From an uncultured Lactobacillus sp. (lineage in GTDB: Bacteria; Bacillota; Bacilli; Lactobacillales; Lactobacillaceae): a stretch of 64,000 bases of DNA. The notes beneath the pieces were generated by a model. It searched no databases. It had not been told where the DNA came from and saw only the letters and a program-made list of their open reading frames with translations. Shown piece after piece: positions 24,514-36,281 of this stretch. The stretch's first letter is position 1, and each line of letters opens with the position of its first letter. A program made the position numbers and the translations under genes. The DNA lies in the NCBI RefSeq assembly GCF_910589175.1, contig NZ_CAJURR010000011.1:1-64000 (forward strand), in the 5' to 3' direction.

Positions 24514-24864
24514 CTTATAAAATTAATGTTTAGCTACAAATTAAAAGATTACCTAATGAAACGAAAATTGAATCATGAATCGATTACCTCAAGAATATTA
24601 GTGAGATCATCAAAAAAATTCTATTAAATCAAAGTACAAGACAAGATTTAATAGAATTTTTTGTTATAAGCCAAATTAATATATTTGTATACTATATATA
24701 ATAAGTTATTAAGGAAGTCTTAAGCTTAGCGCTTTGTAGGCAGTAGAATATCTTTATTGATTAAGCCTTGTTATGATTAAGTTAATCAATCATAAGTCAT
24801 ATAAAGATTAAAAATAGCTAGCTAAATCAATCTTTTATGTATTTTTAGGAAAGGAAGCCTAACT
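24514..24864. other. Intergenic region with terminator and structured 5' leader
   Basis: A terminator for the MFS gene lies at 24612-24662 (AAATTCTATTAAATC and GATTTAATAGAATTTTTT). The part nearer the csbD-like gene contains TTGATTAA and TTAATCAA that pair over about 20 bases, perhaps a stress-responsive leader. No ORF seen. Confidence 0.6.
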
Positions 24865-25029
24865 ATGATGGAAGATAAACATGGAATTAAGGACAAAGTA
24901 GCAGGTAAGCTTAAAGAAGTAGAAGGAAAAATCACCGGTGATAAAGCTCGTGAGGTCGAAGGAAAAGCTCAACAAGCTAAAGGAAAGGTGAAATCTAAGG
25001 CTACTGAAGTAAAAGAAGACTTAGAATAA
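24865..25029 (+). CDS. CsbD-family stress protein
   Basis: 54 residues (or 53 from the second ATG), highly charged and helical with repeated GK-EVEGK units: KDKVAGKLKEVEGKITG, then VEGKAQQAKGKVKSK. This is the CsbD pattern, small general-stress proteins of unknown biochemical role. AAAGGAAG precedes ATG. It sits 39 bases before a GlsB/YeaQ-type membrane protein, a frequent stress pairing. Confidence 0.85.
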   Translation: MMEDKHGIKDKVAGKLKEVEGKITGDKAREVEGKAQQAKGKVKSKATEVKEDLE

Positions 25030-25068
25030 TCTACTTATTGTATATTTTAGAAATAGGAGGCGATCCCC

Positions 25069-25335
25069 ATGCTTCACTGGATTTGGGTTTTGATTGTTGG
25101 AGGCGTAATCGGGTTGATTGCAGGAGCCATTACTCATAAAGGCGGCTCAATGAACTGGATTGCAAATATTATTGCTGGGCTAGTAGGCTCATCTCTAGGC
25201 GAGGCTTTGCTGGGTGCCTGGGGTCCGCAAGTAGCGGGAATGGCAATTGTTCCATCCTTACTAGGAGCTATTATTTTAGTTATTTTAGTTTCATGGATTA
25301 TGACAATGCTATTTGGGTCAAAAGCTCATTCATAA
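25069..25335 (+). CDS. GlsB/YeaQ/YmgE-family membrane protein
   Basis: 88 residues with three hydrophobic segments and the Gly-rich pattern of the family: WVLIVGGVIGLIAGAIT, then NIIAGLVGSSLGEALLG, then a C-terminal hydrophobic stretch. Also called transglycosylase-associated protein, though enzymatic function is not shown. AGGAGGCGAT is a strong ribosome site. Probably co-transcribed with the CsbD-like gene. Confidence 0.87.
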   Translation: MLHWIWVLIVGGVIGLIAGAITHKGGSMNWIANIIAGLVGSSLGEALLGAWGPQVAGMAIVPSLLGAIILVILVSWIMTMLFGSKAHS

Positions 25336-25368
25336 ATCATATTTAACACAATTTAATAATTCTCTCTC

Positions 25369-25399
25369 AAAAGAGCAGTCTTAGTCGACTGCTTTTTTC
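25369..25399 (+). terminator. Terminator of the stress gene pair
   Basis: AGCAGTC, 6 bases, GACTGCTTTTTT. Confidence 0.75.
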
Positions 25400-25471
25400 T
25401 ATGGGCGGCCTTTTAAATTTTCATAGTATAATGGATGTGATATAAAAATCTAGGTAAGAAAAGAGATAACA

Positions 25472-26299
25472 ATGCGTTTAATTTCATGGAATATTGACTC
25501 CCTTAATGCCGCTTTAACTAGTGATTCACCGCGTGCCCAACTTACGCGTAGCGTTTTAAATACAATAAAAGAAAAAGATGCCGATATTATTGCTATTCAA
25601 GAAACTAAATTACGTTCTACAGGTCCAACGAAGAAGCACCAAGAAATTCTTGCAGAGATGTTTCCTAACTATGACTATGTCTGGCGTTCTTCTGAAGAGC
25701 CAGCAAGAAAAGGCTATGCAGGGACGATGTTTTTATATAAAAATACTTTAACGCCTGAAGTAACTAAGCCAGCTATTGGCGCACCGGATACAATGGATTA
25801 TGAGGGACGAATTTTAACCTTAGAATTCGATAATTATTATGTTACTCAAGTCTATACTCCTAATTCTGGTAATGAATTGAAGCGATTAGAAGATCGTCAA
25901 ATTTGGGATGAAAAGTATACAGAATATTTACAAAAATTAGATAAAAGTAAACCAGTAATTGCGAGTGGTGACTATAATGTTGCCCATACTCCAATTGATT
26001 TGAAACACCCAGAAAATAACCACCACAACGCTGGCTTTACTGATGAAGAGCGTCAAGGCTTTGATAAATTATTGAAGCTTGGCTTTACTGATACCTTTAG
26101 AAAAGTACACGGTAATGTAGAAGGTGTTTACTCATGGTGGGCTCAAAGAGTAAGAACTAGTAAAGAAAATAACTCGGGCTGGAGAATTGACTATTACATT
26201 GTTTCTGATAGAATTGCTGATCAGGTAACTAAATCAGAAATGATCGATACCGGAGATCGTAAAGATCATTGTCCAATTATGCTAGAAATTAATTTATAA
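25472..26299 (+). CDS. exoA: Exodeoxyribonuclease III / AP endonuclease
   Basis: 275 residues of the EEP nuclease fold. Active-site blocks: WNIDSLNA (Asn7), IIAIQETKL (the catalytic Glu), VTQVYTPNSG, ASGDYNVAHTPID (Asp/Asn) and DRKDHCPI (Asp-His near the end). It repairs abasic sites and trims 3' ends of damaged DNA. Length is normal. Single gene with its own terminator. Confidence 0.92.
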   Translation: MRLISWNIDSLNAALTSDSPRAQLTRSVLNTIKEKDADIIAIQETKLRSTGPTKKHQEILAEMFPNYDYVWRSSEEPARKGYAGTMFLYKNTLTPEVTKPAIGAPDTMDYEGRILTLEFDNYYVTQVYTPNSGNELKRLEDRQIWDEKYTEYLQKLDKSKPVIASGDYNVAHTPIDLKHPENNHHNAGFTDEERQGFDKLLKLGFTDTFRKVHGNVEGVYSWWAQRVRTSKENNSGWRIDYYIVSDRIADQVTKSEMIDTGDRKDHCPIMLEINL

Positions 26300-26319
26300 T
26301 TATCCACTTGTGGATAAGT

Positions 26320-26347
26320 GAAGAAGATCGTTTGGGTCTTCTTTTTT
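26320..26347 (+). terminator. Terminator of exoA
   Basis: AAGAAGATC, a short loop, GTCTTCTTTTTT. Confidence 0.7.
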
Positions 26348-26361
26348 AATTTAGATGGGAA

Positions 26362-29211
26362 GTGAAGGCTGTGGATAACGTTTTAAAAGAAGCAATTTTA
26401 AATGGGTTATACGATAAGGATAAAAATAATGGCAATGAATTCTTGAGTCCCCAGTTAGTAAGTAATGATAAGGAGAACAAGATCTGGTTTACTTTGCGGC
26501 AAGAATTACTGTCAGCTACTTCTTTTACTTGGGCAGTTGCATTTATTTCTGAAAATATGCTTGTTCCATTTAAATTAGTGATGTCGGAACTAGCTAAAAA
26601 AGGAATTAGCGGTACGTTAATTACAGGTACTTATCTTGGCTTTAATAGTCCGAAAGTTTTCAAGGAATTAATGAAAATACCGAACCTGAAAGTTAGGCTA
26701 AGTGAAGAAGCTGGTTTTCACGCTAAGGGATATATTTTTAATCATGAACATTATCAAACTATTTTAATTGGGAGTGCAAATTTTACTAGATCAGCTTTAT
26801 TGAAAAATTGCGAGTGGGGATTAAAAGTAACGTCTCATGAAAATGGCCACTTAGTTCAAGAAGTTAACAATCAAATTCAGATTGCATTGACTACTAGTAT
26901 TCCGCTTACCAATTCCTGGATTAGAGAATATGAGAAAAATTGGCAACCTGTCAAAAAGACAGCTATGCATTTGGTAAATAATCAGAAAGAAGATATTTTG
27001 CCTAATAAGATGCAAAAAGCAGCTTTAAATAATTTAACTGCTCTAGTAAATGAGGATGCAAAAAGAGCTCTGGTCGTTTCTGCCACTGGGACTGGAAAAA
27101 CATATTTAGGAGCATTTGCAGTTCGAGAATATCAACCTAAAAAGTTTCTTTATTTAGTACATCGAGAACAAATTGCGAAAAAATCTTTAGAGAGTTTTTA
27201 TAAGGTAATTGGTGGAAAACGCGAGGACTATGGTTTATTAATTGGAAATAAGCATGATTTTAATAAAAAGTATCTTTTTGGAACTATTCAAACTTTAAGT
27301 CAGGACAAAGTTTTAGCAGAATTAGAGCCAAAAGAATTCGATTATATTTTAATTGATGAAGCCCATCGAGTGGCCGCTCCAACTTATCAAAAAATTTTAG
27401 AACACTTTACACCTAAGTTTTTACTAGGGATGACCGCTACACCAGAAAGAATGGATAAGCAAAATATTTATGAAGTATTTGATTATCACTTAGCTTATGA
27501 AATTAGGCTAAAGGATGCCTTGAATGAGCAGATGTTAACACCGTTTCACTATGTGGGAGTAGAAGATTATACGGTAGGCGATGAGGTAATTACTGAAACT
27601 AGTAAATTAAAAGACTTAGTTGCTGAAAAGCGAGTTGATTATGTCCTTAAGCAGCTTGATTACTATGGCTATTGCGGTAAAAAAGCTAAAGGCTTAGTAT
27701 TTTGCAGTCGGCAAGAAGAAGCACGAAAGTTAGCAGAATTATTTATGCAAGCAGGACACCCAGCACAGGCGCTGACTAATGAAGACAGTCAGAAGAAACG
27801 GATAGAAGTAACTAAAAAGTTAGAAAATGATGAATTAGAATATATATTTACTGTAGATCTATTTAACGAAGGAATCGATATTCCGTCCCTCAATCAGATT
27901 GTGATGCTCCGAAATACCCAATCGAGTATTATTTTTATTCAACAACTAGGGCGTGGACTTCGTAAATTTCCTGGAAAAGACTATGTAACTGTAATTGATT
28001 TCCTGGGTAATTATAAGAATAACTATCTAATTCCAATTGCCTTAAATGGTGATAAGAGCCGTGACAAAGACCAAGTTGTTAGAGAAAGTAAATTACCGCA
28101 AGTTATCGATGTTTCAACAATTAACTTTACTGAGGTAGCTTCACAAAGAATTTTAGATTCACTTGAAAAAATAAAGCTAGATAGCATGCGGGAGCTGAAA
28201 AAGTCCTATGAAGATTTGAAGGCAAAACTGGGTCGCGCCCCTCTTTTATATGACTTCTATCAATATGGAACAACCGCTCCAACTGTTTTTGCCAAAAATC
28301 ACCTTTTAGGCCACTATGGCGATTTTTTAAAGAAAATGGGAGAAAACGTCGAGCTAACAGATTATCAAAGTTCTGTTTTATCTTTTGTAACGAAGGAATT
28401 GTTATTTGGTAAAAGACCCCATGAATTATTGCTACTAGAAAGCTGTTTAACTAAAGAAAAGGTAAGTGAAGCATCCTATCTGCAATTACTTGAAGGAAAA
28501 AATTGTTACGTAAATGATGCTGTGCTAGATTCAGTTGAGAAAGTTTTATCCTTAGAATTTTTTGACGTGAAACAGGGAAAAACAACGAAAAAAGAGCAGT
28601 ATGGAAATGTTCCTTTAGTTGAAAAGACCGGAACGCACTATCTATTTTCAAGTCAACTTTCACAGGCCCTAAGTGCTAATCAGCAATTTAAAGGCCTATT
28701 TAAAGATGTCATAAAAACAGGCTTGGCGCTTTCAAAAGAATATAATTCTGATCAACAATTTACTTTGTATAAGCAATATGATCGTAAGGACGTTTGTCGC
28801 CTATTAAACTGGCCTAAGGACGTTTCAGCACCAATGTATGGTTATCGTATTGGTGAAAAAGAAACGCCGATTTTTATCACTTACCAAAAAGATTCAAAGA
28901 AGAAGAGAAATGCCCGCTATCATAATACTTTAGAAAATGGACATAGTTTGCGCTGGTATACCCGTACGCCGCGTCACATTGATTCAGATGAGGTAAAACG
29001 GCTGCTTAATACAAAAGATATGAAATTACACCTATTTGTTAAGCAAAGCGATGCAGCAGGAAAGGAATTTTATTATTTAGGTACCGCAAATATCCAAAAG
29101 GATTCTGTTAAAGAAGAAAAAATAGGTTTAAAGCAAAAGAGTACAGTTGGAATGAATCTGATTCTCAAGCATCCGTTAAATCAAGCAATCTATGATTTGC
29201 TTTTCAGTTAA
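26362..29211 (+). CDS. PLD-nuclease/superfamily 2 helicase fusion with DUF3427 end
   Basis: 949 residues from GTG 26362 (GTG 26371 is equally possible). Residues about 40-200 are a phospholipase-D-type domain: HAKGYIF and IGSANFTRSAL form an HxK...N motif. Then the helicase: ATGTGKT (Walker A), DEAH, GMTATPERMD, FNEGIDIPSL and QQLGRGLRKFPGK (motif VI). The last about 300 residues match the DUF3427 layout (KLGRAPLLYDFYQYG, YGYRIGE). Such fusions act on DNA and have been proposed in repair or defence; the actual role is unknown. Single gene. Confidence 0.85.
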   Translation: MKAVDNVLKEAILNGLYDKDKNNGNEFLSPQLVSNDKENKIWFTLRQELLSATSFTWAVAFISENMLVPFKLVMSELAKKGISGTLITGTYLGFNSPKVFKELMKIPNLKVRLSEEAGFHAKGYIFNHEHYQTILIGSANFTRSALLKNCEWGLKVTSHENGHLVQEVNNQIQIALTTSIPLTNSWIREYEKNWQPVKKTAMHLVNNQKEDILPNKMQKAALNNLTALVNEDAKRALVVSATGTGKTYLGAFAVREYQPKKFLYLVHREQIAKKSLESFYKVIGGKREDYGLLIGNKHDFNKKYLFGTIQTLSQDKVLAELEPKEFDYILIDEAHRVAAPTYQKILEHFTPKFLLGMTATPERMDKQNIYEVFDYHLAYEIRLKDALNEQMLTPFHYVGVEDYTVGDEVITETSKLKDLVAEKRVDYVLKQLDYYGYCGKKAKGLVFCSRQEEARKLAELFMQAGHPAQALTNEDSQKKRIEVTKKLENDELEYIFTVDLFNEGIDIPSLNQIVMLRNTQSSIIFIQQLGRGLRKFPGKDYVTVIDFLGNYKNNYLIPIALNGDKSRDKDQVVRESKLPQVIDVSTINFTEVASQRILDSLEKIKLDSMRELKKSYEDLKAKLGRAPLLYDFYQYGTTAPTVFAKNHLLGHYGDFLKKMGENVELTDYQSSVLSFVTKELLFGKRPHELLLLESCLTKEKVSEASYLQLLEGKNCYVNDAVLDSVEKVLSLEFFDVKQGKTTKKEQYGNVPLVEKTGTHYLFSSQLSQALSANQQFKGLFKDVIKTGLALSKEYNSDQQFTLYKQYDRKDVCRLLNWPKDVSAPMYGYRIGEKETPIFITYQKDSKKKRNARYHNTLENGHSLRWYTRTPRHIDSDEVKRLLNTKDMKLHLFVKQSDAAGKEFYYLGTANIQKDSVKEEKIGLKQKSTVGMNLILKHPLNQAIYDLLFS

Positions 29212-29300
29212 GAATTAAGCATAGTTTAGGATAAATTATAGAAATTCATAATAATTATTTGATAAATTTTGAGTTGCGAAAATGGAGGGATGAGATAAGA

Positions 29301-30188
29301 GTGAAAATTAAACTAGTCTCCTTAATTGCTCTACTAGCGTTAGTTTTGACAGGATGCAGTTTTCAAAACAAACCTAATAGAGCTGATGCAGCACACAAGT
29401 ACTATGTTGAAAAACGTGAAACGCCGAAAAATAATCTCAATGTAATTCCAACATTATTTTTCCATGGAGGATTAAGTAATTATCATGGAGAAGAGAATAT
29501 GGTAAAAGCTGCTCAAGAAGCTGGAGTGACTAATTCTGTCATTAGAGCCGATGTAGATGCCAATGGAAAGGTGAAACTGATTGGTACCATTCCAAATAAC
29601 GCTGTTAATCCAATTGTAGAGGTAAACTATCGAAATAACGTTCAACTTGATTTTAAAGAAAATGGACGTTACGCCAGAAATGTAGTCCAGGCTTTACAAA
29701 ATGAGTATGGAATTAAAAAGGTGAATATGGTAGGACATTCCCTGGGAAATACTTCGATTATGTATTATCTCCTCCAAGAAGCTCACAATCCAAATTTACC
29801 AAAGTTAAATAAGCAAGTTTCGATTGGTGGACATTTTGATGGGCTTGATTTTAAGCAGCTGCCAATTGCTATTAGACAGCCTGCTAATCTTCGAGTGGAT
29901 AATGAAGGAAAGCCAAATAAAATGAATGCCACCTACCGTGAAATGGCGAAATTACGAACTCTTTATCCAACCAAAGAAATGGATGTCTTAAACATTGTTG
30001 GTAATATTGGGGGAGATTCGGATGGAATTGTAAAAAATGCTTCATCTCTTTCATTAGAATATTTAGTTGAGACGATGGCTAAAAGCTATCGAGTAGTCAC
30101 AATAACTGGCAAGAATGCGGAACATGGTCAATTAACTTATAATAAACAGGTAGAGAAACAAATTATTAATTTTTTATGGCTACAATAG
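29301..30188 (+). CDS. Lipoprotein alpha/beta hydrolase (DUF915)
   Basis: 295 residues from GTG 29301, with GGAGGG 11 bases upstream. The N-terminus is a lipoprotein signal (LALVLTGC, Cys at about 19), so the protein would be tethered outside the membrane. The nucleophile elbow GHSLGNTS (about 152), FFHGGLSN near the oxyanion site and a late His (AEHGQL) make a likely Ser-Asp-His triad. DUF915 members are surface hydrolases of unclear substrate. An upstream in-frame start at 29259 would destroy the signal sequence. Confidence 0.85.
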   Translation: MKIKLVSLIALLALVLTGCSFQNKPNRADAAHKYYVEKRETPKNNLNVIPTLFFHGGLSNYHGEENMVKAAQEAGVTNSVIRADVDANGKVKLIGTIPNNAVNPIVEVNYRNNVQLDFKENGRYARNVVQALQNEYGIKKVNMVGHSLGNTSIMYYLLQEAHNPNLPKLNKQVSIGGHFDGLDFKQLPIAIRQPANLRVDNEGKPNKMNATYREMAKLRTLYPTKEMDVLNIVGNIGGDSDGIVKNASSLSLEYLVETMAKSYRVVTITGKNAEHGQLTYNKQVEKQIINFLWLQ

Positions 30189-30192
30189 CAAA

Positions 30193-30223
30193 ATAAAAGA
30201 AGATGTTTCAAACATCTTCTTTT
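30193..30223. terminator. Bidirectional terminator
   Basis: AAAAGAAGATGTTT and AAACATCTTCTTTTTT between convergent genes. Confidence 0.85.
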
Positions 30224-30457
30224 TTAAATCTTATTATCATGGTGATTCTTTTTATCAAAATTGTGAAGCCAGATACCCCATGCGGCTTGAAATTCGATAA
30301 TTAATACGCTAGCAGAGATGAGTACTAAGAGAATTAAGGCATAACTAGCGGTTTCACCTAATTCAGAGGTATCAAAACCATATGTAAAGAGTTTACCGCC
30401 GCCATACATAATCAAAATTATCCAATAAATATTTGCTAGCCACCATAATTTTCTCAT
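30224..30457 (-). CDS. Small membrane protein, function unknown
   Basis: 77 residues with two hydrophobic segments (about 5-28 and 40-62) and a charged end (KKNHHDNK). Start ATG lies directly after a CcpA-like site and the ribosome site is weak, which leaves the start uncertain. No family recognised. Confidence 0.55.
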   Translation of the reverse strand: MRKLWWLANIYWIILIMYGGGKLFTYGFDTSELGETASYALILLVLISASVLIIEFQAAWGIWLHNFDKKNHHDNKI

Positions 30458-30459
30458 TT

Positions 30460-30473
30460 AGATACCGCTTTCA
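30460..30473 (-). promoter_or_regulatory. Candidate catabolite-repression (cre) site
   Basis: On minus TGAAAGCGGTATCT, which fits TGWAANCGNTNWCA in 13 of 14 positions. It lies 3 bases before the start codon of the 77-residue gene, a position that would block transcription. Confidence 0.4.
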
Positions 30474-30588
30474 TTTCCTATATATAGCTATTATAGCATT
30501 CTTATAGTTAATTAAAAGTTTGCTGCAAGGCTCGTAGGAAAAAGATAAGTGTATAATTAAGTAAAAAATAGAGAGGCAAGTAAACTAA

Positions 30589-31626
30589 ATGGGACAAGCT
30601 TGGGATAAATTTAAAGAAAATACAACTGTGCATCGTCTTGTGACCCTGTGCTTAATTATTCTGGTTCTATATGCAGCTCGCTCGATGATGAACACCATCT
30701 TGCTAACGTTTATTTTTACATACTTAATTGTGCATTTAATTCGGTTTACGCAAAAGAAAATTCCTAGCCTACCCGCTCAGATGATTGTAGTTCTTGCTTA
30801 TCTCTTAGTAATTGCGATTATTTACTTTGCGATTACGATCTATGTGCCAATTTTAATTAAGCAAATTGTAAAAATGAGTCATTCTCTGATCAAATTCTAT
30901 CAATCAGATGATATGAATTGGGTATCACGCTACTTAAGTCATTACATTAGCAACAGTGAAATAAAACATGGTGTAACTATTTTAGTTCATGCTTTAACTA
31001 ATTTTGGAACCTTAACTATAGCGTTCTTTATGTCGCTGATCATGAGCTTTTTCTATACGATTGAGCTTAATTCAATGACTGAATTCTCTCATACTTTTTT
31101 GCAGAGTCGTCACTTATCCTGGCTATTTGAAGATGTTGCATATTTTGGCAATAAGTTTGTTAATACTTTTGGTGTTGTCTTAGAAGCCCAATTTTTTATT
31201 GCTTTATGTAATACTGCGATGACAATGATCTGCTTAATTATTATGAGAATGCCGCAAATTATAGCTCTAGGATTGATGGTATTTATTCTTAGTTTAATCC
31301 CGGTTGCTGGAGTTATTATTTCTTTAATTCCCCTAAGTTTAGTTGCTTATTCAGTTGGAGGCCTGAGATATGTAATCTATATCTTTATTGTGATTATGAT
31401 TATTCATGCCATTGAAGCCTATATTTTGAATCCAAAGTTTATGTCAAGTAAAACCGAATTGCCAATCTTTTATACTTTTGTTGTCTTACTAGTCGGGGAA
31501 CACTTTTTGGGAACTTGGGGTCTAATTGTTGGTGTACCAATCTTTACGTTCTTACTAGATATCCTAGGGGTAAAATCAGTTAAAAAGAAAAAGCCACAAA
31601 TTTTGAAAATTGAAGATAAAAAATAA
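30589..31626 (+). CDS. AI-2E-family (PerM/YdiK-type) permease
   Basis: 345 residues with about 8 membrane segments in the usual pattern: two N-terminal helices, a soluble middle (about 95-140), then four helices ending in the block EAYILNPKFMSSK (about 276-288), which is typical of the family. Members are reported as autoinducer-2 exporters or sodium/proton antiporters; the substrate is unknown here. AGAGAGGC precedes ATG. Terminator at 31626-31648. Confidence 0.85.
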   Translation: MGQAWDKFKENTTVHRLVTLCLIILVLYAARSMMNTILLTFIFTYLIVHLIRFTQKKIPSLPAQMIVVLAYLLVIAIIYFAITIYVPILIKQIVKMSHSLIKFYQSDDMNWVSRYLSHYISNSEIKHGVTILVHALTNFGTLTIAFFMSLIMSFFYTIELNSMTEFSHTFLQSRHLSWLFEDVAYFGNKFVNTFGVVLEAQFFIALCNTAMTMICLIIMRMPQIIALGLMVFILSLIPVAGVIISLIPLSLVAYSVGGLRYVIYIFIVIMIIHAIEAYILNPKFMSSKTELPIFYTFVVLLVGEHFLGTWGLIVGVPIFTFLLDILGVKSVKKKKPQILKIEDKK

Positions 31627-31648
31627 AGCAGCTGTAAAAGCTGCTTTT
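31626..31648 (+). terminator. Terminator of the AI-2E permease gene
   Basis: AAGCAGCTGTAAAAGCTGCTTTT. Confidence 0.75.
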
Positions 31649-31834
31649 GTGTATTGTAAATATGATTGTAGGATATATGAGATTATGAATGGAGTTTGTT
31701 TATTCACAATACACTATTAATTACGCAAAAGATTCTATTTTTTGTTTTTTTATAAAAATCATGAGTGCTAATGATAGCTGTTTCATATCTGCTTTTGATA
31801 AACTTGAAATGAAAGAAAGATATGAGGCAATGTT

Positions 31835-33169
31835 ATGAAAAAATATGATTATATAATTTTAGGAACAGGTCCTGCTGCATATCAATTAATTAAGCTCTTG
31901 GCTACACAACATAAATCTATTTTGGTTGTAGAAAGCGGCTTATTTGGTGGAACTTGTCCCAACGTTGGATGTGAACCGAAAATATATCTAGACGGTGCTG
32001 TTCAAGCAATCTTATCTAGTCGTCAATTTGAGAAAGAGGGGATAATATCTCAAATTGGAAAACTAAATTGGTCCCAGTTAATGAAGGAAAAGAAAGAAAG
32101 ATTTGCTAGCTGGCCAAATGAAACAAGAAAGAACATTAGTAAAATCAGTGATGTAATTAGCGGGAGTGCCCATTTTGTTGATCGACAAACAATTGAAGTA
32201 AATAGACAATATTTCCAGGGAAATAGAATTATAATTGCAACTGGAAGGAGACCCCATGAACTCTCGATTCCAGGGGCGAAGTTCTTACATGATAGTTCCG
32301 ATGTTCTCTCTTTAAATAAGCTTCCAGAGCATGTTACGTTTATTGGCGGTGGATATGTAGCAATGGAATTAGCTACCTTTTTAGCTGCTGCGGGTAGTCA
32401 AGTAACTATTTTAGTGCGAGGAGATCGAGTATTACGGCATTTTTATCAAAAATATAGTCGTGAATTGGTTGTAAAAATGAAAGAGCGAGGAATCCAATTT
32501 AAATTTGAAACGGAACCAACTCGTATTACTCAATTAAGTGATAAGTATGTTGTTGAATTGAATCAAGATGGACCAATGGTAACGGACTATGTAGTAAATG
32601 CTAGTGGACGTACTCCAAATATTGAAAAGCTAGATCTATCAGCTGCTCAAATTGATTATTCAACTAGAGGCATTGATGTAGACCGTCATCTTCAAACAAA
32701 TGTTAATAATATTTATGCAATTGGAGATGTTACGAGCCAAGACATCCCAAACTTAACTCCTGTAGCAGAATTTCAAGCACAATACCTCTTTAATTCTCTT
32801 GAAAAGGGACTTACTCAGCCAATTAACTATCCGGCTATCGGAACGGGAGTATTTGCTTTTCCGCAACTAGCTCAAGCTGGAATTAATCCTGATAGTGTTC
32901 TTGAAGATGGAGATAATTTTGAAATTAGAGAATACGAACTAAGCCAAAGTAGTTTATATGCTGGTCAAAAGGAGAAGGGCTTGTTAACTGTCGTTTATGA
33001 TAAAGCCAATTACATTGTTGGTGTTAGTGAAATAAGTATGAGCGCAGTTAACGATATAAATTATTTTGTGCCAATTATTGGTCTAAGAATTAATAAAAAT
33101 GAATGGCATCGAAATGTATTACCAATTTATCCTGCATTGGCCGATAAAATTGAAGGAATTTTGAGATAG
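31835..33169 (+). CDS. Glutathione-reductase-like FAD/NAD(P) disulfide oxidoreductase
   Basis: 444 residues. FAD fold at the start (ILGTGPAAYQL), redox-active pair in GGTCPNVGCEPK (Cys about 41 and 46), NAD(P) fold IGGGYVAMELATF (about 170), and the FAD-site end YAIGDVT. The dimerisation domain finishes the protein. The normal C-terminal HPT-type motif with the catalytic His is replaced by LPIYPALADKI, so it may reduce something other than glutathione. Expected role is thiol or oxidative-stress defence. GAGG precedes ATG. Confidence 0.85.
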   Translation: MKKYDYIILGTGPAAYQLIKLLATQHKSILVVESGLFGGTCPNVGCEPKIYLDGAVQAILSSRQFEKEGIISQIGKLNWSQLMKEKKERFASWPNETRKNISKISDVISGSAHFVDRQTIEVNRQYFQGNRIIIATGRRPHELSIPGAKFLHDSSDVLSLNKLPEHVTFIGGGYVAMELATFLAAAGSQVTILVRGDRVLRHFYQKYSRELVVKMKERGIQFKFETEPTRITQLSDKYVVELNQDGPMVTDYVVNASGRTPNIEKLDLSAAQIDYSTRGIDVDRHLQTNVNNIYAIGDVTSQDIPNLTPVAEFQAQYLFNSLEKGLTQPINYPAIGTGVFAFPQLAQAGINPDSVLEDGDNFEIREYELSQSSLYAGQKEKGLLTVVYDKANYIVGVSEISMSAVNDINYFVPIIGLRINKNEWHRNVLPIYPALADKIEGILR

Positions 33170-33196
33170 AAAAAAGCACCATGAGGTGCTTTTTCA
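33169..33196. terminator. Bidirectional terminator
   Basis: AAAAAAGCACCATGAGGTGCTTTTT between convergent oxidoreductase and guaB. Confidence 0.8.
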
Positions 33197-33211
33197 TTAC
33201 AAATATAAATT

Positions 33212-34381
<1,170 letters not shown>

Positions 34382-34439
34382 TTAGAAGCAACGTTTTAAT
34401 ATTAAATTAGCTAAACTTTACTCGAATATCTGGCAGAAG

Positions 34440-35015
34440 TCAATTAGAAATTTGATTTAATTTTTGAACAATTAATTTTGCTAAGAGTTCATAACCCTTA
34501 ACGCCAAAATGAAGGCCATCATTCTTTTTACCATCGAAAATTTCTGGAAAATTTTTACTTGTCTGCATCTTACTTGCCAGATCAATAAACGAAAATTTAT
34601 ATTCAGTTGCAACACGTTTGATTATGTTGCTATACTCATGCACTAAAAGATTATTTCGGACTTTTTGCTTATTTTCATCAACTGCAGGCGGAGTGATCAA
34701 GATAACTTTTCCTGGGTAATAACGCCAAATAATGCTAGAAGCGATTAATTCTAAATTCTTCTCAAATTGTTGTAAGGGGACTTGCTTGTGTACTGCCAAG
34801 TCATTAGTGCCAACTAAAATGATAAGATAATCGCATTTTGGTTGATTAAATACTAAATTGGGTAAAGAGAGAGCAAGCCCACCGGAATTAATTCCCGAGA
34901 TAGCTGTATTGTAAATCTTATAGGAGTTGAGCTGTTGTAACTGAAAATTAATTTCTGGAATAGAATGATTTTCAGAGCGTGCAATAATACTGTCACCGGT
35001 AAGAAGTAATTTCAT
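34440..35015 (-). CDS. SGNH/GDSL-type hydrolase
   Basis: 191 residues. Block I LLTGDSII with the Ser nucleophile (about residue 8), Gly in ISGINSGG, Asn in VGTNDLAV and the Asp-His pair in DGLHFGVKGY. No signal peptide, so cytosolic esterase or deacetylase action is likely; substrate unknown. It lies downstream of ldhD, but a terminator at 35038-35071 separates them. Confidence 0.85.
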   Translation of the reverse strand: MKLLLTGDSIIARSENHSIPEINFQLQQLNSYKIYNTAISGINSGGLALSLPNLVFNQPKCDYLIILVGTNDLAVHKQVPLQQFEKNLELIASSIIWRYYPGKVILITPPAVDENKQKVRNNLLVHEYSNIIKRVATEYKFSFIDLASKMQTSKNFPEIFDGKKNDGLHFGVKGYELLAKLIVQKLNQISN

Positions 35016-35037
35016 ATAAAAAATCCTTTAGGGTAGA

Positions 35038-35071
35038 AAAAAGACCTTGAGAAAATCTCAAGATCTTTTTG
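35038..35071 (-). terminator. Terminator of ldhD
   Basis: On minus: AAAAAGATCTTGAG, 5 bases, CTCAAGGTCTTTTTT. Confidence 0.85.
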
Positions 35072-35089
35072 ATTATCATAATTTGATTT

Positions 35090-36106
<1,017 letters not shown>

Positions 36107-36144
36107 TTAAACCTCCGTCAAAATTAATAGTATGACCGTCTTTT

Positions 36145-36150
36145 ATTATA
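36145..36150 (-). promoter_or_regulatory. -10 element of ldhD
   Basis: TATAAT on minus about 42 bases before the start codon, preceded by GTG. The -35 is not clear. Confidence 0.6.
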
Positions 36151-36252
36151 CACTTGAGTTTGTTAATAAAAACACAAAATCTAATTTTTTTGAAACTTCT
36201 TTTGTAGATGTTTCATGTGAAACTGTTAATGTTATAAAAAATATATTTTCTT

Positions 36253-36281
36253 TTGCTTATCAATATAGGGTGCCTTATGAT
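36253..36281 (+). promoter_or_regulatory. Promoter of the first mucus-binding-repeat gene
   Basis: TTGCTT (36253-36258), 17 bases, TATGAT (36276-36281). It leaves about 73 bases of leader before ATG 36361. Confidence 0.65.
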
